A DNA stretch of 34,845 nt from contig JAJYJK010000024.1 of the NCBI GenBank assembly GCA_021789555.1, positions 1-34,845 on the forward strand, written 5' to 3'. The stretch's first letter is position 1. The number at the start of each line of letters is the position of its first letter. The notes beneath the pieces are model-generated. The model saw nothing but the letters and a program-made list of their open reading frames with translations. It ran no database searches and had not been told where the DNA came from. Positions 16,483-23,535 of the stretch are shown here, one piece after another. This DNA comes from Nitrospirota bacterium (GTDB taxonomy: Bacteria; Nitrospirota; Thermodesulfovibrionia; Thermodesulfovibrionales; JdFR-88). The position numbers and the translations under genes were made by a program.

Positions 16483-17774
16483 GCAGCGCCGGAAAAATTG
16501 AGGAAACGGACCTCAGGACAAGCAATGAAAGGCTTAAAAAATACATCCGGGAGAAGGTGAACCATCTGCTTTCCGTCATGGGCACGAAACCCCTGAACAA
16601 AGAGGAACTGGACGACAGCACCCTTATAGAGCTGGACCCCATAGGGATAATAGCGCTTTCCTTTGAACAGGTCCTTGAGCACCAGAAGGAGACCAACAGG
16701 CGGCTTACTGTCGCAAAGGACCAACTGCAGGCCGTTTTTGATACCGTGGGGGTTTGCATATCGATAATAGACGAGGACATGAGGATCGTCAACTGCAATG
16801 AAAAACAGAAGGAACTCCTCGTCTCCTCCAATACAAAGGCAATCGGCAGGCACTGCTACGATATTTACTGCGGCAAGGATTCTCCGAACCTTGATTGTCC
16901 GGCCGTAGAGACCCTGGCAACGGGCAAACCCGTTTTCATCCGCGAGGTGAAAAAGAAGCACAAGCATTTCCAGATCGTCACATCCCCGCTGAACGATGCG
17001 GACGGCAAAGTCACCGGCGTCATTGAGGTTTCAATGGATGTGACTGAAAAAAAGAAAGTCGAGGAGCTTATGCGCCAGGCCGAAAAACTTACGGCCGTCG
17101 GGCTTCTGGCGGGCGGCATAGCCCATGAGCTCAATAACCCGCTGGGCAATATCCTGGGCTACGCGACGCTTCTGCTGAAAGACAGGGAATCCGGCCTGAG
17201 GCCGGAGCACAGGGAAAAGCTTGAGATAATCGTGGAGCAGGCGAAAAAGGGCGGCGATATCATAAGGGGGCTCCTGGATTTCTCCCGCCAGTCGGTGCCT
17301 TCGTTCTCAAATGTACCAATAAACGATATCATCAGGAAGACCGTCCGCACCCTTCAAAACAGGTTCAGCTCCCAGAGGATCAAAACAGACGTCGTGCTTC
17401 CGGAGACGTTCATCGTGCGGGCGGACCCGCGCCAGATAGAGCTTGTCATCCTGAACCTGCTGCTTAATTCGATTCAGGCCTTCGAGGGAGTAAACGGGCG
17501 GGAAAAGACCATCTCGGTAAGGACCGGGCGCGAAAATGATTTCGTCCAGGTGACAATAGCCGACAATGGCCCGGGAATACCCGAAGAGATACTTCCCAAC
17601 ATATTCGACCCGTTCTTCACGACAAAGCCCATCGGCAAAGGCGCGGGGCTCGGACTTTCGATTTGTTCGGGCATCATCAAGGAACACAAGGGCTCAATTC
17701 ACGCGGGCAGCGAGGCCGGCAAGGGGACGGAATTCGTCTTCCTGCTTCCGGCGGCGGGCCCCGCATCCGGTTGA
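16479..17774 (+). CDS. Cytoplasmic PAS-domain histidine kinase
   Basis: Soluble histidine kinase of 431 residues without transmembrane segments. The first ~85 residues are helical and charged. A PAS domain (about 85-190) contains a cysteine-rich stretch, HCYDIYCGKDSPNLDCP, which may bind a metal or react with sulfur species. The HisKA motif GGIAHELNNPLGN has the phospho-accepting His216, and the HATPase domain shows NLLLNSIQAF, ADNGPGIPEE and GKGAGLGLSI. It is coupled by overlap to the TusA-like gene and is followed by a sigma-54 response regulator. A cytoplasmic sensor behind a sulfur importer suggests it reads the internal sulfur or persulfide state, possibly through the TusA-like protein. 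The signal is inferred. Confidence 0.88.
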   Translation: MSSAGKIEETDLRTSNERLKKYIREKVNHLLSVMGTKPLNKEELDDSTLIELDPIGIIALSFEQVLEHQKETNRRLTVAKDQLQAVFDTVGVCISIIDEDMRIVNCNEKQKELLVSSNTKAIGRHCYDIYCGKDSPNLDCPAVETLATGKPVFIREVKKKHKHFQIVTSPLNDADGKVTGVIEVSMDVTEKKKVEELMRQAEKLTAVGLLAGGIAHELNNPLGNILGYATLLLKDRESGLRPEHREKLEIIVEQAKKGGDIIRGLLDFSRQSVPSFSNVPINDIIRKTVRTLQNRFSSQRIKTDVVLPETFIVRADPRQIELVILNLLLNSIQAFEGVNGREKTISVRTGRENDFVQVTIADNGPGIPEEILPNIFDPFFTTKPIGKGAGLGLSICSGIIKEHKGSIHAGSEAGKGTEFVFLLPAAGPASG

Positions 17775-17790
17775 AGCGGGGGAGGGCTTT

Positions 17791-19134
17791 TTGTTCAGTG
17801 TCCTGGTAGTCGAAGACGATTTCAGGATGAGGGGCCTCATCAAGGAGCTCCTTGAAAAGCAGGGCTACAGCGTCACCGCCAGCCATGACGGCAAGGATGC
17901 CGTCCCCCTTATCAAAGAGCGGGCCTTTGATGTTGTCCTCACGGACCTCAGGATGCCGGATATTGACGGCATGGACGTCCTTTCCTGCGCCAAGGAGGCA
18001 AGCCCCTGCACGCCCGTTGTCATGCTCACGGGTTTTGCCACCGTTGATTCAGCCGTCGAGGCGATGAAAAGAGGGGCCTACGATTACATACAAAAACCTT
18101 TTGAGCCTGACGTCCTCCTGCTTACGGTAAAAAGGGCGGCGGAATACCACAGGCTGGTTGATGAAAACCTGAAGCTTTCGGCCGAGCTTGAAAGGTGCTT
18201 CGATTACGAGTTCGTGGGCTCAGGCAGGGCCGTAACAGAGCTTAAGAAGCTGGTGGAGAAAGTGGCCCCGCTGGACACGACGGTGCTTATCCAGGGGGAA
18301 ACGGGAACGGGGAAGGAGATGGTCGCAAGACTCATACACAGGCTTAGCCCCAGGGCGGAAGAAAAGTTCCTGCCAATAAACTGCGGGGCTATTCCTGACA
18401 CGCTCATAGAGGCCGAGCTTTTCGGATATGAAAAAGGTTCCTTCACAGGGGCCGCCGGGCAGAAAAAGGGGCTCTTCGAGGCTGCAAACCGGGGCACTAT
18501 TTTTCTTGACGAGATAAATAACGCTTCCTGCTCCCTCCAGATAAAATTGCTCAGGGTATTGCAGGAGGGGAGCTTTATAAGGGTCGGGGGCGTTGAGCCC
18601 ATAACGGTTGACGTGCGGGTAATCGCCTCCTGCAATACCGATCTTGCCAAAGAGGCGGAGGAGGAAAAGTTCAGGAAAGACCTGTTCTACCGCCTGAACG
18701 TCGTCACGCTTTCAATCCCGGCCCTGAGGGAGAGGAAAGACGATATCCCATACCTTGCCCGGCATTTCCTTGCCAAATACGGCAAGAGATTCTCAAAAGA
18801 AATAAATTCCATCACCCCGGAAGCCTTGGCGGCCCTGGCAGAGCACCAATGGCCGGGAAACGTCAGGGAACTTGAAAATTGCATAGAGCATGCCGTTGTC
18901 ATTGAAGGGGGAAATGAAATAACTCCCGGGTCCCTTCCAAGAGAAATCCTGAAGAAGAAACACTATACGGACCCGTTCGCGCATACGGGTGTTTCCAAGC
19001 TCAATGAAACTGAAAAATTCCTCATCCAGAGGGCCTTGAGGGTCTTTGACGGCCAGAAGGCAAAAACGGCTGAAGCCCTGGGCATCAGCATCACCACCCT
19101 CTGGAGAAAACTTAAAAAACTCAACCTGGAATAA
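17791..19134 (+). CDS. Sigma-54-dependent response regulator
   Basis: NtrC-type activator of 447 residues. The receiver domain begins VLVVEDDFRMRGL and has the acceptor Asp in VVLTDLRMPDIDG. The AAA+ domain carries GETGTGKE, AELFGYEKGSFTGAAG and GTIFLDEI. The C-terminal Fis-type helix is GISITTLWRKLKKLNLE. The sigma-54 loop reads GSFTGA rather than GAFTGA. I place the start at TTG 17791, which gives a normal receiver N-terminus and follows a strong GGGGGAGGG; longer forms run into the kinase gene in another frame. A palindrome and sigma-54 promoter lie just downstream, so it probably controls the secreted-protein/rhodanese/porin genes. Its recognition helix is almost the same as that of the regulator at 31220. 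Confidence 0.85.
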   Translation: MFSVLVVEDDFRMRGLIKELLEKQGYSVTASHDGKDAVPLIKERAFDVVLTDLRMPDIDGMDVLSCAKEASPCTPVVMLTGFATVDSAVEAMKRGAYDYIQKPFEPDVLLLTVKRAAEYHRLVDENLKLSAELERCFDYEFVGSGRAVTELKKLVEKVAPLDTTVLIQGETGTGKEMVARLIHRLSPRAEEKFLPINCGAIPDTLIEAELFGYEKGSFTGAAGQKKGLFEAANRGTIFLDEINNASCSLQIKLLRVLQEGSFIRVGGVEPITVDVRVIASCNTDLAKEAEEEKFRKDLFYRLNVVTLSIPALRERKDDIPYLARHFLAKYGKRFSKEINSITPEALAALAEHQWPGNVRELENCIEHAVVIEGGNEITPGSLPREILKKKHYTDPFAHTGVSKLNETEKFLIQRALRVFDGQKAKTAEALGISITTLWRKLKKLNLE

Positions 19135-19179
19135 AAACTCAAGCCTCTCTCACCTGCCCCTCCCTTTTCAGCCGTTCGG

Positions 19180-19215
19180 GCATTTCAAAATGAAAAGTTT
19201 TTCATTTTGAAATGC
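19180..19215. promoter_or_regulatory. Perfect inverted repeat, likely activator site
   Basis: Arms GCATTTCAAAATGAAAA and its exact reverse complement, with a GT spacer. Each arm contains its own small palindrome (CATTT-CA-AAATG), which suggests two dimers side by side. It is 76 bp upstream of a sigma-54 promoter and directly behind the response regulator gene. There is no T-run consistent with a simple terminator, although the hairpin would be stable. Confidence 0.6.
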
Positions 19216-19291
19216 AATATCTTTAAGGCAATGTGATTTTCCACTCCTTTAATAAACCTCTGTTTCTTACATCACAGGCGGAATGCTTATC

Positions 19292-19307
19292 TGGCATCCT
19301 TCTTGCT
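19292..19307 (+). promoter_or_regulatory. Sigma-54 promoter for the secreted-protein/rhodanese/porin genes
   Basis: TGGCATCCTTCTTGCT matches the -24/-12 consensus TGGCACRNNNNTTGCW at GG, CA, TTGC and the final W, with exact spacing. Transcription would begin near 19319, about 110 nt before the first start codon. The rest of the gap 19135-19431 holds the inverted repeat at 19180-19215 and no gene. Confidence 0.75.
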
Positions 19308-19431
19308 TCTACAATTAAGAGCCCCATCCAAAAAAATTAATAGTGGGATATGCACTTGACGGCCCCTGGCAGCACGAGGCAAGTTGGAAAAAGTGGACAA
19401 AAAAACACGCCCCCCAGGCAGGAGTTATGAC

Positions 19432-19995
19432 ATGGCGGATGCGAAAATGGTCTCCCCACGGCAGAGACTGTGGGGTATTGAAAATTTAATAAAGCGGAAA
19501 ACTGCCGCCACTGTCATCGTGGTAATTGCCCTTTCCTTAACATCTGCCATTTCCGCGGAGGATATTTTCAGTTGGGGCGAGGAAACACCATCCGGCGTTG
19601 TCGCACAGGCCTCATCCGGGCGGCCTTTGAAGGTCACCGATGAGCATCCCGTGACGGTCTTTTTTTCCTTCAGGTTGAAAGGAGGTGTTTCAAAGGTAAG
19701 GTTTCTTATTTCAAAGAGTGACAGGGCTGAAGGCATCACTTTGCTGGAGGAGACGGTAAATGTCAAAGACAACATGGCGGCGTCACGCCTGCTCTTGAAC
19801 ATCCATAGAGGAACACCCCTTGGAAGGCATGACCTTTTCATCCAGGTTGTAGATGCCGAAAAAAACGTGAAAATCTGTACAGGCAAAATACCTTACATAC
19901 TTTTGCCTGCCGGGACGGAATGCATGTGCCAGATGATTTCAGTTAAAGGCAAATCAGAAAAACACAACACATTGGGAGGTGTCGAATATGAGTAA
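19432..19995 (+). CDS. Secreted beta-sandwich-like protein, Cys-containing C-terminus
   Basis: Protein of 187 residues with an uncleaved-looking basic N-terminus and a signal peptide (TAATVIVVIALSLTSAISA) predicted to be cut before EDIFSW. The mature part is rich in alternating hydrophobic residues, as in an immunoglobulin-like beta sandwich. The end reads KIPYILLPAGTECMCQ, then a charged tail. It resembles its neighbour at 19988 over the last ~100 residues (PLGRHDLFIQVVDAEK against PLGRFDMPIVMVDARTK, then ILLPAG against MLLPAG), so the two are paralogues. I chose the ATG at 19432, which has a GGAG ribosome site 7 nt upstream; a TTG at 19384 is less likely. No known family recognised. A sulfur-binding role is inferred from the cysteines and neighbours. 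Confidence 0.7.
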   Translation: MADAKMVSPRQRLWGIENLIKRKTAATVIVVIALSLTSAISAEDIFSWGEETPSGVVAQASSGRPLKVTDEHPVTVFFSFRLKGGVSKVRFLISKSDRAEGITLLEETVNVKDNMAASRLLLNIHRGTPLGRHDLFIQVVDAEKNVKICTGKIPYILLPAGTECMCQMISVKGKSEKHNTLGGVEYE

Positions 19996-20473
19996 ACGGG
20001 TAAAACCCGGTTTCAGGATCATGATCTGTCTGGTTTCATGCCTTATTGCCGGCTTTGGTATCACGCCGACCGGCCGCGGTATTCAAAAAAGCATTCAGCC
20101 GGCATTCGCCGAAGAAACACAGGGCGCGCAATTTGCCTGGCAATCGAACCGGCCTGGCACCACGAGGGCGCAGATAGCCCTCGGCAGGGCCACCCGCCTC
20201 CGTTTTGAGTTCACCGTGAAAAACGCAGAGGGCACCAGGGTGCAGTTTGTCATTGCAAGTAAATTCGCGGAAATGGGAATAAAAATCAATCCGGACGAAG
20301 CCACCATCACAAATGGAATGGCGCAGTCAGAGGCGCAAATCTCCTGCCCTCCCGGTGCGCCTCTGGGGAGGTTCGATATGCCGATTGTAATGGTGGACGC
20401 CCGGACGAAAAAGGAAATGGGCAGGGGAATAATACAATTCATGCTCCTTCCCGCCGGTGTCGGCGGCTGCTAG
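19988..20473 (+). CDS. Secreted beta-sandwich-like protein ending in Gly-Gly-Cys
   Basis: Protein of 161 residues with a long signal peptide, likely cut after QPAFA. The mature domain (~115 residues) looks beta-rich and is related to the preceding protein. The very last residues are LLPAGVGGC, so the protein ends in a glycine-rich arm with a terminal cysteine; another cysteine lies in QISCPPGAP. The terminal arm recalls the swinging arm of the thiosulfate carrier SoxY (GGCGG), but I see no SoxY sequence match, so this is analogy only. The start at ATG 19988 overlaps the upstream stop (ATGAGTAA) and has GGGAGGT 7 nt before it. A covalent carrier of sulfane sulfur in the periplasm is one reading. 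Confidence 0.7.
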   Translation: MSKRVKPGFRIMICLVSCLIAGFGITPTGRGIQKSIQPAFAEETQGAQFAWQSNRPGTTRAQIALGRATRLRFEFTVKNAEGTRVQFVIASKFAEMGIKINPDEATITNGMAQSEAQISCPPGAPLGRFDMPIVMVDARTKKEMGRGIIQFMLLPAGVGGC

Positions 20474-20635
20474 GAAAGAAGGGCCAAACACATGGATGAA
20501 TTCAAATTCGGGATATTGGGCTGGTGGAGGGATGAAGGAGGCGAATTTATTTTTTTGATACAAAAATAACTTGGGGCTTTGCGGTCAAAGGCAAAAGGTA
20601 CAAATAGGAAAACAAGAATGTTTGAGGAGGTAACG

Positions 20636-21946
20636 ATGCTAAGGCAGCCGGGAAGAAAAAAAGGTGTGCTTCTCTTTTTGGTGCTGGCCCTTGCCTTTAT
20701 TTTACAGAACTGCGGCGGTGGAGGGGCGACATCAAGCTACGATCCCCCTTCCACCACCGCTACGGGCGCTGTAATAACCGCGGACACAGTCAAAGGCTGG
20801 GTGGACAGTGGAAAGGTAAACGGAACGGGCTACGACAAGGTGGTAATTCTCGATCTGGGCAGCGCAACAAACTACGGCAACGGCCACATCCCGGGCGCCC
20901 GGTCCCTGAATTCCGCAAACATTTACGAAAATCGCGACGAGGGCGCCATTGAGGACGTCAACATGGTCCTTGACGGCCCCACGATGGATGCCCTCATCCA
21001 GAAATACGGGATTGACGGGAACACCACTATCGTATTTACCAGCGCGGACCCTACGTCGACTAACATAGTCCCATACTGGACTGTCTGCAGGGCGTACTGG
21101 ACTTTCCGTTATTGGGGGTTCCCCAAGGACAGGCTCAAAATCCTTAACGGCCTCGACGCCGCTTATGCCGATACATATGGTCTGACCAACGCTATTCCCC
21201 CGTTCGCTGTCCCTTCCACATACAGTGTCAGGCAAAACCCGTCTTTCAGGGGCGACCTCAGGGCGTCCCTGGCGGACATGATAAACATAGCCGACGGCAA
21301 GGTCCCGAACACCCTTGTAATAGACACAAGGGGCCAGGACGGGGATGGGTATGACACAAAGTCCTCTTACAGCGGGGACAAGGACCAGACGCCCGGCGTG
21401 TGGAAGCCAGGCACCTGGGTGGCGTTTGAGGGCCACATCAATGGCGCTATTGCGCTGAACTCCAATTTTTTCTTCAAAACGGTGACGGGCAACACCCAGA
21501 CCTACAAGGTCTTCCTTCCCGCTTCGGACATGGCTGCGCTCTTTACAAAAGCGGGGCTGGACTCCACAAAAATGGCCGTCGTGCACTGCCGCACGGGTGT
21601 TATCGCCTCCTCGGGATTCGCCGCGCTTGATGCCGTCCTGGGCTGGCCGGTCGAAAATTACGACGGCTCCTGGAGCCAGTGGGGAATGCTGGCTTCAACA
21701 GCCAACTGCGGACCGCTGGACCCCAACTCGCCCTGGAGGACGGACACCCCCCAGCGCACCCAAAATCTCACTTTCAATGGCACCGCCCCCGCCTGCACCG
21801 GCATCGAAGACGCGACCAATGGCGGCGTGTATGCCGTTACCTCATTCGATACCGACCTGAACCAGATGGAGGAGCAAGACAGCGCTTACTTCTCCGGAGG
21901 GGCCGGCGGCAGCGGCGGCGGCGGTGGAGGCAACATAGGATGCTAG
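20636..21946 (+). CDS. Tandem rhodanese-domain lipoprotein with Gly-rich Cys tail
   Basis: Protein of 436 residues exported with a signal peptide ending FILQNC-GGGG. The likely lipid-modified Cys26 has an unusual Asn before it instead of Gly/Ala/Ser. Two rhodanese domains follow. The first (about 45-190) has TSADPT where the active cysteine should be (residues 135-136) and is probably inactive. The second (about 215-370) has HCRTGVIAS with the persulfide-forming Cys318. The C-terminus is a run of Gly and Ser ending NIGC. The start at ATG 20636 follows GAGGAGG. Rhodaneses move sulfane sulfur from thiosulfate or persulfides. In Geobacter a rhodanese-like lipoprotein (ExtH) lies next to a porin-like protein (ExtI) linked to selenite and tellurite uptake, a similar pairing. 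Confidence 0.85.
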   Translation: MLRQPGRKKGVLLFLVLALAFILQNCGGGGATSSYDPPSTTATGAVITADTVKGWVDSGKVNGTGYDKVVILDLGSATNYGNGHIPGARSLNSANIYENRDEGAIEDVNMVLDGPTMDALIQKYGIDGNTTIVFTSADPTSTNIVPYWTVCRAYWTFRYWGFPKDRLKILNGLDAAYADTYGLTNAIPPFAVPSTYSVRQNPSFRGDLRASLADMINIADGKVPNTLVIDTRGQDGDGYDTKSSYSGDKDQTPGVWKPGTWVAFEGHINGAIALNSNFFFKTVTGNTQTYKVFLPASDMAALFTKAGLDSTKMAVVHCRTGVIASSGFAALDAVLGWPVENYDGSWSQWGMLASTANCGPLDPNSPWRTDTPQRTQNLTFNGTAPACTGIEDATNGGVYAVTSFDTDLNQMEEQDSAYFSGGAGGSGGGGGGNIGC

Positions 21947-22008
21947 CAAAAAAACGGACACCCGGTAAAAACCCTGTTGCGATATTTACCAGGATGAGGA
22001 GGCGTGTT

Positions 22009-23205
22009 ATGAAGGGAGCGCAAAAAAAATTTCTGTTGCTTGCGCTATTTGCAGTTTCGTTCTTTCTTGCGGCCGGCAACGCCTTCGCGCTGCCCCCCAT
22101 AGTTTTCGGCAATGAAGGGGCTTTTCTTAAAATAGACTATCAGGGCCAGCTCTACGGCGTATGGAGAGACACGGGTTCGGGCGCCAGCAAGCAAAACGAC
22201 TCCACCGATATCTTTTTCAGAAGAAACAGGCTCAGTTTCTGGGCGCACGGCACCAGCAATTACGGCGCGATTGTGCAGCTTGAGTATGTAGGCGAAAGAA
22301 ACATTAACGACCTTACTGTGAGCGACGTGCCGGGCTCCAGCTTAGAAGTGCTTGACGCCTACTTCATGTGGGATTTCAGCAACGAATTCAGGGTTTATGC
22401 AGGCAAGCAGAAAATACAGCTCACGAGGGAAAACCTTGAAGACTGCTTTGAGCCCCTCAGTCTCGACCGCTCGCTTTTCATCTATACCCTGAAGCACAGC
22501 AGAGATACAGGCCTTGTGCTCTGGGGAAACCTGCCAGACATCAAAAGCCAGTACCGCGTCGAGGTCTCAAAGGGCAATGACGGCAACAACTCCCCGCAGA
22601 GCGGCCTCATGTATACGGCCCGGTTTCACGTCTCGCTCTGGGACCCTGAATACGCCTACGGTTACAAGGGCACATATCTTGGCAAGAAAAAAGTGCTGAC
22701 CATCGGCGTCGGCGGGCAGTTCGAGCCCGATGCCGTGTACGCCGACAGCGTTTCGCACACGGGGGCAAAAACCTATTATGCATATACGGCCGATGCCTTC
22801 ATGGAATATCCGCTTGCCAAGGGGACTTCCGCCGTTACATTGTCCGGAGCTTATCTCAAGGAGTCTTTTAACAACGCATACCAAGGGAGCAATCCCGACC
22901 CAAACAGCATCGGCCAGGACGGCGAAAAGAACGGCTGGTACGTTAAGGCCGCCTATCTTCTGCCCGGCAGGATCGGCCCAGGGCAAGTCCAGCCTTTCGT
23001 ACGCTATGAGGAATGGAAGTACGCGGACATGTTTAACGTCTTCGACCAGAAGATAAACTGGACGGGGGCGGGGGTCAACTATCTCATAGACGGACAGAGC
23101 CTGAGAGTGACAGTGCAGTACTCAAGGACGGATTTCAACAAGGAGGTAAACGCCCAGTCGCAGAGCTTTAATACCGTGACCGCGATGCTTCAGTACAGGT
23201 TTTAG
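22009..23205 (+). CDS. Outer-membrane porin (OprP/ExtI-like beta barrel)
   Basis: Protein of 398 residues with a signal peptide (LLALFAVSFFLAAGNAFA) and a beta-barrel pattern of alternating residues throughout, closing with the aromatic C-terminal motif AMLQYRF of outer-membrane proteins. The region around VYAGKQKIQLTRENL resembles phosphate-selective-porin-type families. The start at ATG 22009 follows GAGGAGG with 6-nt spacing; longer forms overlap the rhodanese gene in another frame. It is the last gene of the unit and is followed by a strong terminator. It probably lets an oxyanion or small sulfur compound across the outer membrane for the rhodanese lipoprotein and the transporter. The substrate is not known from sequence. 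Confidence 0.85.
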   Translation: MKGAQKKFLLLALFAVSFFLAAGNAFALPPIVFGNEGAFLKIDYQGQLYGVWRDTGSGASKQNDSTDIFFRRNRLSFWAHGTSNYGAIVQLEYVGERNINDLTVSDVPGSSLEVLDAYFMWDFSNEFRVYAGKQKIQLTRENLEDCFEPLSLDRSLFIYTLKHSRDTGLVLWGNLPDIKSQYRVEVSKGNDGNNSPQSGLMYTARFHVSLWDPEYAYGYKGTYLGKKKVLTIGVGGQFEPDAVYADSVSHTGAKTYYAYTADAFMEYPLAKGTSAVTLSGAYLKESFNNAYQGSNPDPNSIGQDGEKNGWYVKAAYLLPGRIGPGQVQPFVRYEEWKYADMFNVFDQKINWTGAGVNYLIDGQSLRVTVQYSRTDFNKEVNAQSQSFNTVTAMLQYRF

Positions 23206-23489
23206 CTCACCCCCGTCAAAATGGTTCCTACCCTCCAGTTGAAGCCGGGGAGACCGAAAGGTCCCCCGGTCTTTTTTTGAGAATTAGAATGCATATGACC
23301 TTCTCCCTGAAAACCGTGCCACTCGAAAGCAGAGATTTCCGGCAAAACCGTGTCCCAGACCTGCTGCCTAAAAGACTCAATGCCCAACCTGTCGATTACC
23401 TCTGCGAGACGTTCCTTTTTCCGGCTGCTTCCGTTTCTAAGGAGCGCTTTTCCCTTTACGCGCCCTTCAATGACGCCGTTTTCATCCAT
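23202..23489 (-). CDS. Hypothetical small ORF downstream of norB
   Basis: An open frame of about 95 codons begins 47 nt after norB on the same strand. The first ~55 residues look protein-like (ERLAEVIDRLGIESFRQQVW), in a style that vaguely recalls small domains of nitrite/sulfite reductases, but I cannot name a family. The second half is read through the inverted sequence of the porin terminator and is unlikely to be real protein. There is no strong ribosome site at 23489 or at the ATG at 23498. It may be a short decayed gene. Apart from this and the terminator, 23206-23535 shows nothing. Confidence 0.25.
   Translation of the reverse strand: MDENGVIEGRVKGKALLRNGSSRKKERLAEVIDRLGIESFRQQVWDTVLPEISAFEWHGFQGEGHMHSNSQKKTGGPFGLPGFNWRVGTILTGVS
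23245..23278 (+). terminator. Rho-independent terminator after the porin gene
   Basis: CCGGGG pairs with CCCCGG and GACC with GGTC around a GAAA tetraloop, with one bulged A. A run TCTTTTTTT follows. It is 40 nt past the porin stop codon and ends the 19319-23205 transcript. Confidence 0.85.
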
Positions 23490-23535
23490 TGTCTTCATAC
23501 TACACCAGGGCCCATCGGGAACTTTATGATATGTA

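Noticed and set aside
17566-17790. Upstream extension of the second response regulator
   Set aside because: It overlaps the kinase gene in another frame and adds non-domain sequence before a normal receiver start.
19432-20473. SoxYZ pair
   Set aside because: The terminal Gly-Gly-Cys is suggestive, but no SoxY or SoxZ sequence blocks are visible and no other sox genes are present.
20492-20569. 25-codon ORF with Trp-Trp between the small secreted protein and the rhodanese gene
   Set aside because: It has no clear ribosome site or family; too short to support.
20732-21586. 284-codon open frame on the minus strand
   Set aside because: It is the shadow of the rhodanese lipoprotein gene.
21679-22008. 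Upstream extension of the porin frame
   Set aside because: It overlaps the end of the rhodanese gene and reads as a low-complexity Arg-rich shadow; the ATG at 22009 has a signal peptide and a strong ribosome site.
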